Assembly (NCBI GenBank): GCA_964630595.1
Contig: CAZVVT010000001.1
Span: forward strand, 434,001-498,000
Direction of reading: 5' to 3'
Source: CAZVVT01 sp964630595
Lineage (GTDB): Bacteria; Chlamydiota; Chlamydiia; Chlamydiales; VFKH01
DNA: 64,000 nucleotides
The notes below the pieces were generated by a model. It was not told where the DNA came from, made no database searches, and worked only from the letters and a program-made list of their open reading frames with translations. Numbering within the stretch: position 1 is the stretch's first letter; every line of letters starts with the position of its first letter. Both the position numbers and the translations under genes were made by a program. Positions 47,827 through 55,346 of this stretch are shown here, in pieces.

Positions 47827-48489
47827 GTCGCGGATTGTTTCAAGCAAACGCTCTTTGGGCGGACGCGAATGAAGCAGCGCGACCATCTCAGGGCGGCTGC
47901 TCAGGTGGGCAATTTTTGCTAGCAGCCGCAGGTGGCTGATGTCGTCGAGGGCAAAGAGGAAAAAGAGCGTGTGGACCGGTTTGCCGTCGAGAGCGCCCCA
48001 GTCAATGGGTTCGTCAGGGAAGACGATGGCTACCACATCCGAGGGACCGCGCAGAATAAAATCGCGCGTGTGAGGAACGGCAATGCCGTGGCCGAGCGCG
48101 GTGGGCATCATCGCCTCGCGGTCCAGCAGCATCTCAGCGACCATCTCGCTGTCAAACTTGAGGCGCTGGCCCAGCTGCTCCATCGTGGAGCGAATGATCT
48201 GCTCCTTGCCCTCGCCCTTCATCTTCTCAAAAACGCCACCATGGTGCAGCGCACGAAAGAGACTATAGGCCTCGCTTCCTTTGGTCTGAGCACTCTTGGC
48301 GGGCTGCTCGTCTTGCTCGAGATGTTGGCGGACGATCCAGTCCTCAATCTCAACGCGGCTAAAGCGGTAGGAGCGGTTCAGGCGATAGGAGGGGATCTTG
48401 CCCTCCTCGATCCAATGACGCACCGTTGCCACCGAAACGTTCAGTAATTCTGCTACGTCTTCAACTCTTAAGTCCACTGGCGGCCTCAA
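47809..48489 (-). CDS. ptsN: PTS IIA(Ntr)-type protein with N-terminal DNA-binding domain
   Basis: The 226-residue protein fuses a MerR/excisionase-like helix-turn-helix (LRVEDVAELLNVSVATVRHWIEEGKIPSYRLNRSYRFSRVEIEDWI) to an EIIA(Ntr) domain. The EIIA phospho-acceptor His lies in LGHGIAVPHTRD. Other EIIA markers are MVAEMLLDREAMMPTALG and HTLFFLFALDDISHLRLLAKI. Chlamydiae encode a pair of these proteins although they lack a normal sugar PTS, from memory. The fusion suggests that phosphorylation controls a DNA-binding output. It is the last gene of a leftward operon that starts at rnc. Its start overlaps the second IIA gene by 29 bp. Confidence 0.9.
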   Translation of the reverse strand: MRPPVDLRVEDVAELLNVSVATVRHWIEEGKIPSYRLNRSYRFSRVEIEDWIVRQHLEQDEQPAKSAQTKGSEAYSLFRALHHGGVFEKMKGEGKEQIIRSTMEQLGQRLKFDSEMVAEMLLDREAMMPTALGHGIAVPHTRDFILRGPSDVVAIVFPDEPIDWGALDGKPVHTLFFLFALDDISHLRLLAKIAHLSSRPEMVALLHSRPPKERLLETIRDLEQTL

Positions 48490-48916
48490 CCATAGCGGTC
48501 AATATCGACTCTTCTGAGGAAAGCTGCAACAGTTTTTTGCGAATCTCTTCCCTCTTAATTAGAAAAGTTAGTTCAGAAAGAATTTGAAGGTATTCTGTTG
48601 GTTTTGATTTAGGGCCGGCAATGAGAAAGGCGAGGCGCACAGGCACTTGGTCAATGGCCTGCCATTCCACCCCCTCTTTCATCACTCCGAGAATGAGGAA
48701 AAAGTGGTCCAGTTCGTCCAATTTGGCATGCGGGATAGCGACAGAAAAGCCTACGGCGGTTGAAATCAGCTGCTCTCTTTGCAGCACTGCTTTCAGCAGC
48801 GCCTCTTTGCGAGCCGGCTCGAGACGCGCGCGCGCGACTAACTGCTGAAGGACCTCTTCTCTTGAAGAACCGTCCAGCAACACCACCTGAGCCTCTTTGA
48901 TCAGCTTCTCAATCAT
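48461..48916 (-). CDS. ptsN: PTS IIA(Ntr)-type protein
   Basis: The 151-residue single-domain EIIA protein has the phospho-acceptor His in SVAIPHAKLDELDHFF and the surrounding family motifs ISTAVGF, VRLAFLIAGPK and EYLQILSELTFLIK. No DNA-binding domain is attached. Paired with the HTH-fused paralogue directly downstream, it may pass phosphoryl groups within a small regulatory phosphorelay, perhaps from PtsP/PtsO elsewhere. The 5' end overlaps the dut stop by 4 bp. Confidence 0.9.
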   Translation of the reverse strand: MIEKLIKEAQVVLLDGSSREEVLQQLVARARLEPARKEALLKAVLQREQLISTAVGFSVAIPHAKLDELDHFFLILGVMKEGVEWQAIDQVPVRLAFLIAGPKSKPTEYLQILSELTFLIKREEIRKKLLQLSSEESILTAMVEAASGLKS

Positions 48917-49362
48917 TGCAAACCGGAATGGCCAAATCCCCCACTACTGCGTGCTGTCTCTGCCAGCTCCTGCAAACGCACAAACTTCGCGTGCACTACG
49001 GGAGCAACGACCATCTGCGCAATGCGCATGCCGGGTTCGATGACAAAGGGTTGCGTGCCGTGGTTAATCAAAATTATTTTTACCTCGCCGCGGTAATCCG
49101 AGTCAATGGTTCCTGGAGAATTGAGCACAGTGAGCTGATGGTTGAGAGCCAAGCCGCTGCGCGGACGGATCTGCACTTCGTATCCTTTGGGGATCTCCAA
49201 TCGCAAACCAGTCGGGACTAAACAGCTGGCTCCAGCAGCCAATGTCAGCGGTCCGGGAAGATCAGCGCGCAAGTCAGCGCCTGCTGCCTCATGCGTCCCG
49301 TAGCTGGGAAGTTGTGTCGATTCGTCGGCGAGTACGCCAATGGTGAGTTCTTTATGCGCCAT
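48913..49362 (-). CDS. dut: dUTP diphosphatase
   Basis: Dut hydrolyses dUTP to dUMP and keeps uracil out of DNA. The 149-residue protein has all trimeric dUTPase motifs: GAGADLRAD (I), RPRSGLALN (II), NSPGTIDSDYRGEVK (III) with the catalytic Asp, RIAQMVV (IV) and SSGGFGHSG (V). The length is normal. It overlaps accD by 11 bp and the IIA gene by 4 bp. Confidence 0.97.
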   Translation of the reverse strand: MAHKELTIGVLADESTQLPSYGTHEAAGADLRADLPGPLTLAAGASCLVPTGLRLEIPKGYEVQIRPRSGLALNHQLTVLNSPGTIDSDYRGEVKIILINHGTQPFVIEPGMRIAQMVVAPVVHAKFVRLQELAETARSSGGFGHSGLQ

Positions 49363-50206
49363 GAAAAGAAGTGTATAGGTAGTTTAGGAGTTTGACTAGT
49401 ACCTCTTTAAGCTCTTGCCTCGAAGCAATGGTGTCCACCATTCCATGGTCGACCAAAAACTCCGACTTCTGCGCCCCTTCGGGCAGCTTTTGCTTGATCG
49501 TCTGCTCGATCACGCGCGGTCCTGCAAAGCAGATCAGCGCGCCCGGCTCGGCGACAATCACATCCCCCAGCGAGGCAAAAGAGGCAGTAACTCCGCCAGT
49601 AGTTGGGTTTGTCAAAACAGAAATATAGGGCAGCTTTGCTTCTGCAAGGCGGGCCAGACCGGCCGAAGTCTTAGCCATCTGCATGAGCGAAAGCACCGAC
49701 TCCTGCATGCGCGCGCCGCCGGAAGCAGAGAGAATGATCAGGGGCAAGCGCTGAGCAATGCAGTACTCAATCAAACAGCAGATGCGCTCACCCATCACGG
49801 AGCCCATCGAGCCGCCCATGAAGTTGAAGTTCATGATAGCCAGGCCCGTCTTGATGCCTCCCATCTTTGCGGTTCCCACCGTAATGCTCTCATCCGAGCC
49901 CGACTTTGCTTTCGCATCCGCCAAACGCTTCGGGTAGGGTTCGCTGTCGACAAACCCGAGGGCATCGAAGGGCTGCACCTCTTGGAACATCTCCTGAAAG
50001 GTGCCCGCGTCCGTCAATTGCGCAATGCGCTCTCCTACCGTAGTGCGGTAGTGCCAGTTGCACTTGGGGCAGCAGTTCAGGTTATCGCCCAGCTCCTTCG
50101 TGTGAATCAGCTCATGACACTGTGTGCACTTGATCCACCCACTAAAACCCTCTTTCTTGGGGTTGTCGGGATTGATCTTGGGCTTGTCGCGATTAAAGAG
50201 CCCCAT
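49352..50206 (-). CDS. accD: Acetyl-CoA carboxylase carboxyltransferase subunit beta
   Basis: AccD and AccA transfer CO2 from biotin to acetyl-CoA in fatty acid synthesis. The 284-residue protein has the AccD zinc finger CTQCHELIHTKEL ... CCPKCNWHYR, then TAKMGGIKTGLAIMNFNFMGGSMGSVMGE. The carboxyltransferase core follows: ILSASGGARMQESVLSLMQMAKT, PTTGGVTASFASLGDVIVAEPGALICFAGPRVIEQTI. Size is normal. accA is not in this window. It is coupled to sod (14-bp overlap) and dut. Confidence 0.97.
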   Translation of the reverse strand: MGLFNRDKPKINPDNPKKEGFSGWIKCTQCHELIHTKELGDNLNCCPKCNWHYRTTVGERIAQLTDAGTFQEMFQEVQPFDALGFVDSEPYPKRLADAKAKSGSDESITVGTAKMGGIKTGLAIMNFNFMGGSMGSVMGERICCLIEYCIAQRLPLIILSASGGARMQESVLSLMQMAKTSAGLARLAEAKLPYISVLTNPTTGGVTASFASLGDVIVAEPGALICFAGPRVIEQTIKQKLPEGAQKSEFLVDHGMVDTIASRQELKEVLVKLLNYLYTSFHGA

Positions 50207-50777
50207 AACGCTGCTCTACATTTTTCCAATTGATGATCTGCCAAATCGCCTTCACATAGTCGGCGCGCACGTTTTTGTACTGCAGATAGTAAGCATGTTC
50301 CCACACATCGATGCCTAGCAGCGGCACTAAGTTTTGCGTGACCACCGGATCTTGGTTTGATGTGGTGACAATCGCGAGACGCTTTGTCGCTTTGCGATAG
50401 CCCAGCCATGCCCAGCCCGATCCTTGGATCGCCGTTGCCGCAGCTGTAAACTTATCGATGAAGGCTTGCAGAGATCCAAATTGCCCCTCAATGGCTTTGA
50501 GCAGCGCGCCTGAGGGCGGCACAAACTGTGCCTTAGGGCACAAGTTCGTCCAGAAAATCGAATGGTTGATATGACCGCCGCCATTGAAGCGAATCGCCGG
50601 CTCGAGTGCAATCTGCCCCTCCAGATCGGCCTTAGCATAAGCCTCCAGCGCCGCGTTCAAGTTGTTGACATAGGCTTGGTGGTGCTTGCTGTGATGCAGC
50701 TTCATGATCTCCGCGGAGATCACAGGCTCTAATGCTTCATACGCATAGGGCAGTTCGGGTAGCTGGTATTGAGCCAT
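50193..50777 (-). CDS. sodA: Superoxide dismutase, Mn/Fe family (probably Mn)
   Basis: This enzyme dismutates superoxide to oxygen and hydrogen peroxide. The 194-residue protein begins QYQLPELPYAYEALEP. The metal ligands are visible: LHHSKHHQAY (His 1), GGGHINHSIFWTNL (His 2), and DVWEHAYYLQYKN (Asp and His). The GGGHINH context and TTSNQDPV favour Mn over Fe specificity. The start overlaps the end of hemC-hemD by 41 bp. The gene belongs to the housekeeping operon that includes accD and dut. Confidence 0.95.
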   Translation of the reverse strand: MAQYQLPELPYAYEALEPVISAEIMKLHHSKHHQAYVNNLNAALEAYAKADLEGQIALEPAIRFNGGGHINHSIFWTNLCPKAQFVPPSGALLKAIEGQFGSLQAFIDKFTAAATAIQGSGWAWLGYRKATKRLAIVTTSNQDPVVTQNLVPLLGIDVWEHAYYLQYKNVRADYVKAIWQIINWKNVEQRYGAL

Positions 50778-51930
50778 GAAGTTCTTCCTCTGTAATAGGT
50801 CCTAAAGACCTGAACTTGATTGTGTTGGGCACGTGCACAAAGTTCTCCCGAAAGCCTCTCACACACGAGGGGCTGGTCAAGAAAACCTCATCGAAGCTTT
50901 GCAGCTCCGGCACGGTTTCAAGTTTTTGGGTGACAGTATCATAAAGGACAAAGTCGGAAAAGTCGAGTTTGAGTGCCTCTAGTGCCTGCACAATCACGGG
51001 CCGCGCGAGCGCAGAGTGCGGATAAAAAATACGTTTTCCTCTCAAATCCAACGACTTAAGAAGCTCTACCACCCCTTCAGCGGTCTCTTGTTCAGCGACA
51101 TGGACGCGCCTGCCTGGAAAGGAGGCAGCGGTGGCGCGCCCGACGGCGATGATCTCCTGTTCTCCGGGCGGCAGGAATTGCGCAATCTGTTTCGAGGTGG
51201 CGATGATGTGCGAATAGGGCGACAGATCGGGCGGGGGCGCACGCTGCACAATGCGGATGACGGGGCAGTGTGTGACCGGCTTTGGGTAGCGTGTGGGATC
51301 AAGGCCGAGAAAGAGGGTGCGGCGTCGCACATCAAGCGCGGCAAAGGGTTCGCTCTCACCGCTGCGCACCACAATAGCAAGCTGCCCTTGTAGCGGCGTG
51401 GTCTCTCCCTCCAGGCGTCTGCGCGGTATCTCCAGCTTGAGACGCAGCAGCGCCGCTTCCGGCACCACCAGCGCATCGATGTCGCGACGCGCCAGCCGCT
51501 CACCAATCGTCCCGCGCAGGTCAACGGGTTCGAAGTCGCCGATCAACGCACGCACCGCTTCAATGCGGCGCGCGGAAGTCACCCCCACGCGCCGAATCGG
51601 TTCTCGATGCACGACCAAACTGTCAGCGGGATCTACACCTTGTGTGATCGCGGCAATCTCTAACCCTCTTGGCAGCTCTGGAAGATCTTTCGCGGAGTGA
51701 ATGGCAGCATCAAAATGCCCTGCCAGCAGCCCCTCGTCCAACTCGCGCGTGAAGAAATCGCTCTTACCGAGTGTCTGCAGCGATGTGGTGCGATCGCGAT
51801 CACCCACCGTCTCCACCCACTGCACAGCAAATTGCGTCCGCGCATCAAAGTAGCGCATGGCCTCCAGCACCTCAGCCACCTGCGCACGCGCCAGCGGTGA
51901 GCCGCGCGAGCCAACGCTATAGCAGGACAT
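50737..51930 (-). CDS. hemC: HemC-HemD fusion (hydroxymethylbilane synthase / uroporphyrinogen-III synthase)
   Basis: The 397-residue protein from MSCYSVGSRGSPLARAQ joins two heme enzymes. Residues 1 to about 210 match HemC domains 1 and 2: FFTRELDEGLLAGHFDAAIHSAKDLP, GVTSARRIEAV, VDLRGTIGERLARRDIDALVV and PLQGQLAIVVR. Domain 3, which normally holds the cofactor Cys in a GGC context, is missing. The rest has the HemD pattern: IIATSKQIAQFL, VGRATAASFPG, GKRIFYPHSALARPVIVQALEALKLD and FLTSPSCVRGFRENF. A start at 51948 is possible. Chlamydial HemC proteins are also short, from memory. If the missing domain is essential, activity needs testing. Confidence 0.85.
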   Translation of the reverse strand: MSCYSVGSRGSPLARAQVAEVLEAMRYFDARTQFAVQWVETVGDRDRTTSLQTLGKSDFFTRELDEGLLAGHFDAAIHSAKDLPELPRGLEIAAITQGVDPADSLVVHREPIRRVGVTSARRIEAVRALIGDFEPVDLRGTIGERLARRDIDALVVPEAALLRLKLEIPRRRLEGETTPLQGQLAIVVRSGESEPFAALDVRRRTLFLGLDPTRYPKPVTHCPVIRIVQRAPPPDLSPYSHIIATSKQIAQFLPPGEQEIIAVGRATAASFPGRRVHVAEQETAEGVVELLKSLDLRGKRIFYPHSALARPVIVQALEALKLDFSDFVLYDTVTQKLETVPELQSFDEVFLTSPSCVRGFRENFVHVPNTIKFRSLGPITEEELHGSIPATRTALCV

Positions 51931-53254
51931 CGATTGCCTCTTCCACAAAGTCGATCCCTTTCGTGCGGATCTTATCAGTGGAGAAACCTTCCAGGTTCTT
52001 TTTCGGACAGAGCGCGCAGGAAAAGCCCATGTGGATGGCCTCTTTCAAACGAGATTCGAACTTAGAGACCGAGCGCACTTCGCCGCCCAGGCCCACTTCA
52101 CCGATCACGACAACTTCGGGATGAATGGGCCTACAGGTCATCGAGGAGGCGATGGCGAGCAAGACGCCGAGATCAACAGCAGGTTCGGAAATCTTGAGAC
52201 CGCCTGCGACAGAGACGAAGACATCGCGCTGAAAGAGTGGATAGCTGAGGCGCTTTTCTAGCACAGCGAGCAGCAAAGCGAGACGGTTAGAATCAATGCC
52301 CGTACAGCGCCTGGAGGGCGTTTGGAAGATCGACTGACTGACCAGCGCCTGTACTTCAACGAGAATGGGCCGAGAACCTTCAAGCGTTGGAATGATGACG
52401 GAGCCGGGGTTGTTCAGCAGCCGCTCCTGCAAGAAAAGCTCGGAGGGGCTCTTCACTTGCACCAGACCTGTCTCTGCCATCTGAAAGACGGCCACCTCGT
52501 CGACGCCGCCAAAGCGGTTCTTCACCACACGCAAGATGCGCAACTGGTGCTGGCGATCTCCTTCGAAATAGAGAACCGTATCAACCAAATGCTCAAGCAC
52601 CTTTGGTCCTGCAATCTCGCCGCTCTTCGTGACGTGACCGATGAGGATGACGCTGATACCAAAGCTCTTGGCTAAGTGCATGCACTCTACGGCACACTCG
52701 CGCACCTGCACGACAGAGCCAGGCGCAGAGGGGATCTCGGGCTTGTAGATGATCTGAATCGAATCGATGATGAGAATATCGGGCTTCAGCTGACGCGCTT
52801 GTTCCTGAATGACGGCAAAGTTCGTCTCACTCAAAATGAGCATGTCGCTTTGAATGCCCAGTCGTTTTGCCCGCAGCGATATCTGTGCGGCTGATTCCTC
52901 GCCGGCAATGTAGAGTACGCTGGCTTTGCTCTCCGCTGCCATCTGTAGCAGCAGCGTCGACTTGCCAATGCCGGGCTCTCCGCCCACAAGCGTGAAGGAG
53001 CCGGGCACCAGGCCGCCGCCGATCAAGCGATCCACCTCTTCGATGCCCGTCAGCATGCGCCTGGGTTCTTCCAACGCCACTTCGCTCAACTTCTGCGGCT
53101 TGTTGCTCTTGCCCGAATTCACGAAACGGGCAATGGCCTCCTGCACCTCTTCCTGCAGCGTATTCCATTCCAGACAGGCGGGACACTGCCCCGCCCACTT
53201 GGGTTGGTTGTGACCGCACTCAACACAGGCCCAGTTCAGTTTTGTTTTAGCCAC
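51917..53254 (-). CDS. radA: DNA repair protein RadA (Sms)
   Basis: RadA is a RecA-related helicase that drives branch migration in recombination. The 445-residue protein begins with the zinc finger CVECGHNQPKWAGQCPACLEWNTL. The RecA-like domain has GGEPGIGKSTLLLQ, LILSETNF, DILIIDSIQ and the RadA-specific KNRFGGVDEV. The C-terminal Lon-like domain reads FVSVAGGLKISEPAVDLGVLLAIASS and GEVGLGGEVRSV. Its end overlaps hemC-hemD by 14 bp and its start overlaps rnc by 19 bp. Confidence 0.97.
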   Translation of the reverse strand: MAKTKLNWACVECGHNQPKWAGQCPACLEWNTLQEEVQEAIARFVNSGKSNKPQKLSEVALEEPRRMLTGIEEVDRLIGGGLVPGSFTLVGGEPGIGKSTLLLQMAAESKASVLYIAGEESAAQISLRAKRLGIQSDMLILSETNFAVIQEQARQLKPDILIIDSIQIIYKPEIPSAPGSVVQVRECAVECMHLAKSFGISVILIGHVTKSGEIAGPKVLEHLVDTVLYFEGDRQHQLRILRVVKNRFGGVDEVAVFQMAETGLVQVKSPSELFLQERLLNNPGSVIIPTLEGSRPILVEVQALVSQSIFQTPSRRCTGIDSNRLALLLAVLEKRLSYPLFQRDVFVSVAGGLKISEPAVDLGVLLAIASSMTCRPIHPEVVVIGEVGLGGEVRSVSKFESRLKEAIHMGFSCALCPKKNLEGFSTDKIRTKGIDFVEEAIDVLL

Positions 53255-53949
53255 TCTAGAGCCTCCCTTGCCGCCTGCGATTCCGCCTGCTTCTTCGACG
53301 AGCCCATGCCTGTGCCAATCGACTTGCCCTGAATCATCACCGCCACATCGAACTGTTTGCTGTGATCAGGGCCACTCTCTTGCAGCACTTCATAGACCGG
53401 CGTTTCCTGAAACTTCTTCTGACAATAATCCTGCAGCTCCGCCTTCCAGTTGGTCTTCGGAGCGCGCACATGCCCCTCTAACTCTCCGTGGAAATGCTTC
53501 ATGACAAAGACCCTGGCCGCCTCAAAGCCGCCGTCGAGAAAGATCGCCGCCACCACCGCTTCGAAGAGATCGGCCAAAATGCTGCGCCGCCCGCGCTCCG
53601 AGCTGCGCCACTCCCCCTTTCCGAGCAGCAGATAGTGCTCTAAGCTCAGCTTGGTCGCAAAATGGGCGCAGGTCTCCGCCTCCACAAGCGCCGAGCGCAA
53701 TGAGGAGAGCACCCCCTCTCGCTCGTCGGGAAGGGTCTGGTAGAGCCAGTCAGCAATGATGAGCCCCAGCACCGAATCGCCCAGGAACTCCAGCCGCTCA
53801 TTGGGCTCTTTGACCACCCTCTGGTTCTCATTGACGAAGGAGGGGTGGGCAAAAGCTTGGACCAAATGGGAGCGGTCCTGGAAGCGGTAACCTAGCTTTT
53901 CCTCGATCTGAGAGAGCTGTTGTTGAAATTGTTCAAAGGTTATGGGCAT
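53236..53949 (-). CDS. rnc: Ribonuclease III
   Basis: RNase III cuts double-stranded RNA in rRNA and mRNA processing. From the start MPITFEQFQQQLSQ the protein has 237 residues. The catalytic signature is NERLEFLGDSVLGLIIADWL. The region DLFEAVVAAIFLDGGFEAARVFV gives the second set of metal ligands. A double-stranded RNA-binding domain (NWKAELQDYCQKKFQETPVYEV, SKKQAESQAAREALEWL) ends the protein. A longer N-terminus from 53973 would overlap the divergent gene. It opens the leftward operon. Confidence 0.96.
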   Translation of the reverse strand: MPITFEQFQQQLSQIEEKLGYRFQDRSHLVQAFAHPSFVNENQRVVKEPNERLEFLGDSVLGLIIADWLYQTLPDEREGVLSSLRSALVEAETCAHFATKLSLEHYLLLGKGEWRSSERGRRSILADLFEAVVAAIFLDGGFEAARVFVMKHFHGELEGHVRAPKTNWKAELQDYCQKKFQETPVYEVLQESGPDHSKQFDVAVMIQGKSIGTGMGSSKKQAESQAAREALEWLKQN

Positions 53950-53959
53950 AATACCTGGG

Positions 53960-54430
53960 ATGAAATGGATCATTTCACCTGAGCAAAACGATTTTTTCCA
54001 AACTAATGGTTATCTTTTACTAAAAGAGGCCGTTAAAGTCTCAACAGATGATCCCATCCAGTTTCTACGCACTCGCACTATCTCGCAAGCCATTGGTGCT
54101 CTGCTGCGTAAAAGCCCCATTCGCTTCGTCGCCTCCCGCCTCATCAATGAAAAGTTCGGCTTTCCCAATCACATCGAAACCGGATTTGCCATCCAAGGCC
54201 TCCTCGGCGGCCTGCTCATCTCCCCCGAAAGCGGCGACCTCTTCTTCTTCCACATCGAATTGCCCGGCGACCAAATGCCCAAGGGCCGCTGGCAGATGAT
54301 CCTCCTCGGCGGCGACAGATGCGTCATCCTCCACAACCCCCGCGACCCCATCTACAAAGCCCTCAAAGCCCAAGGCTACCACCAGGGCGACTTCCTCAAA
54401 CAGTCCACCCACCCCATTATCTACCGTTAA
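53960..54430 (+). CDS. DcrA-like protein (CT296 family; PhyH-like dioxygenase fold)
   Basis: The 156-residue protein starts MKWIISPEQNDFFQTNGYLLLKEAV, the usual opening of phytanoyl-CoA dioxygenase-like proteins. It continues with ISQAIGALLRKSPIRFVASRLI, PNHIETGFAIQGLLGGLLISPE and DLFFFHIELPGDQMPKGRWQMILLGGDRCVILHNPRD. Its position next to rnc fits chlamydial DcrA/CT296, whose crystal structure resembles Fe(II)/2-oxoglutarate enzymes but lacks full activity motifs, as I recall. I see no canonical HxD...H triad. It is divergent from rnc across 10 bp and its stop touches the 178-bp palindrome. Confidence 0.7.
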   Translation: MKWIISPEQNDFFQTNGYLLLKEAVKVSTDDPIQFLRTRTISQAIGALLRKSPIRFVASRLINEKFGFPNHIETGFAIQGLLGGLLISPESGDLFFFHIELPGDQMPKGRWQMILLGGDRCVILHNPRDPIYKALKAQGYHQGDFLKQSTHPIIYR

Positions 54431-54607
54431 AATTGTTCCACGGACACTTTTGGCGATATCGATCTTATGGCCAATGAGTTAAGTGCCGTGGAACATGAGT
54501 TATCGACAATGTAAAACCGGTTTTACATTTGGAAAAAACCTTGTTCCACGGCAGTTAACTGGCTGATGATGAGCGAGATATCGCCAAAAGTGCCCGTGGA
54601 ACAATTT
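54430..54607. repeat. 178-bp concentric palindromic (foldback) element
   Basis: Three nested dyads share one centre near 54518.5. The outer arms are 31 bp (54430-54460 and 54577-54607, one mismatch). The middle arms are 19 bp (54477-54495 and 54542-54560, one mismatch). The core is a perfect 22-bp palindrome (54508-54529) with ACCGGT at the centre. The word GTTCCACGG appears four times in alternating orientation. No coding frame is seen. It lies between convergent genes and touches both stops. A MITE-like remnant or a large bidirectional terminator are both possible. Confidence 0.85.
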
Positions 54608-55346
54608 AGAGGAAACGGAGGAGGCCAGTTTTGGGGGCAACGGGCAGCTGCCACTGCCTGAGTAGCTCGTGTAGTTTGCCGGAGACTGTGAGTTCTTCGA
54701 GGCGGTCGTTGAAGGTGTCGATCAGTTCGGCGTTCTCTTCGAGGGTGACGAGGCGCAGGCCTTCGTCGGTGAGAGGGCCGAGGGAGATTTGGAGCTGATT
54801 GGCGTAGATGTCGGTGATGTAGGCGGCAGCGGCGATGCGAGAAAGGACGACGGCGTCGACACGGTCGGCAAGGAGGTCTTGGAGCGCGGCGACGGAGTCG
54901 GTATAGGTCACTAAGTTGATGTGAGGGTTTTGCGACATGATGAGCGTGATGGTGTCGGAGCTGAATTCGGCGGCGACGATGCGGTCACTGAGGTCAGCGA
55001 GGGATTGGACGTGGGCGCCGGTGCGGGTGACGACGACAGGGCCGGTGAGAAGATAGGGTTTGGAAAAGCGGTAGACGCCGGTCCACTCGACCGAGGGGTT
55101 GAGGGTCGTCATGATGGCGTCCCACTTGTGCTGGTCGAGGCCACTGCGGAGGTAGTCGGGGCCGGAGCTGGAGAGCTCAGCACGGATTTTCATTGCACCT
55201 AAGAGAGCGTCGGAGAAACCGGTGACGTTGGCTTCGCGGCCATAGAAGTTATCGGGGTACCAGCTGGTGTCGCGCCCAATCTTCCATGTAGGCCCTGAGC
55301 CTGTGCAGGCGAACAACAATACTAATAAGCCGAGAATGAGGCGCAT
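54606..55346 (-). CDS. Amino-acid ABC transporter substrate-binding lipoprotein (ArtJ-like)
   Basis: The start MRLILGLLVLLFACTGSG gives 246 residues and a lipoprotein signal with the lipid Cys at 14. The mature protein matches periplasmic binding family 3: WKIGRDTSWYPDNFYGREANVTGFSDALLGA, WDAIMTTLNPSVEWTGVYRFSKPYLLTGPVVV, LSDRIVAAEFSSDTITL, VAALQDLLADRVDAVVLSR. Chlamydial ArtJ binds arginine and lies in the envelope, and this protein may do the same. The substrate is inferred. No permease gene is adjacent. The gene overlaps hemG by 25 bp and its stop lies in the palindrome. Confidence 0.85.
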   Translation of the reverse strand: MRLILGLLVLLFACTGSGPTWKIGRDTSWYPDNFYGREANVTGFSDALLGAMKIRAELSSSGPDYLRSGLDQHKWDAIMTTLNPSVEWTGVYRFSKPYLLTGPVVVTRTGAHVQSLADLSDRIVAAEFSSDTITLIMSQNPHINLVTYTDSVAALQDLLADRVDAVVLSRIAAAAYITDIYANQLQISLGPLTDEGLRLVTLEENAELIDTFNDRLEELTVSGKLHELLRQWQLPVAPKTGLLRFL

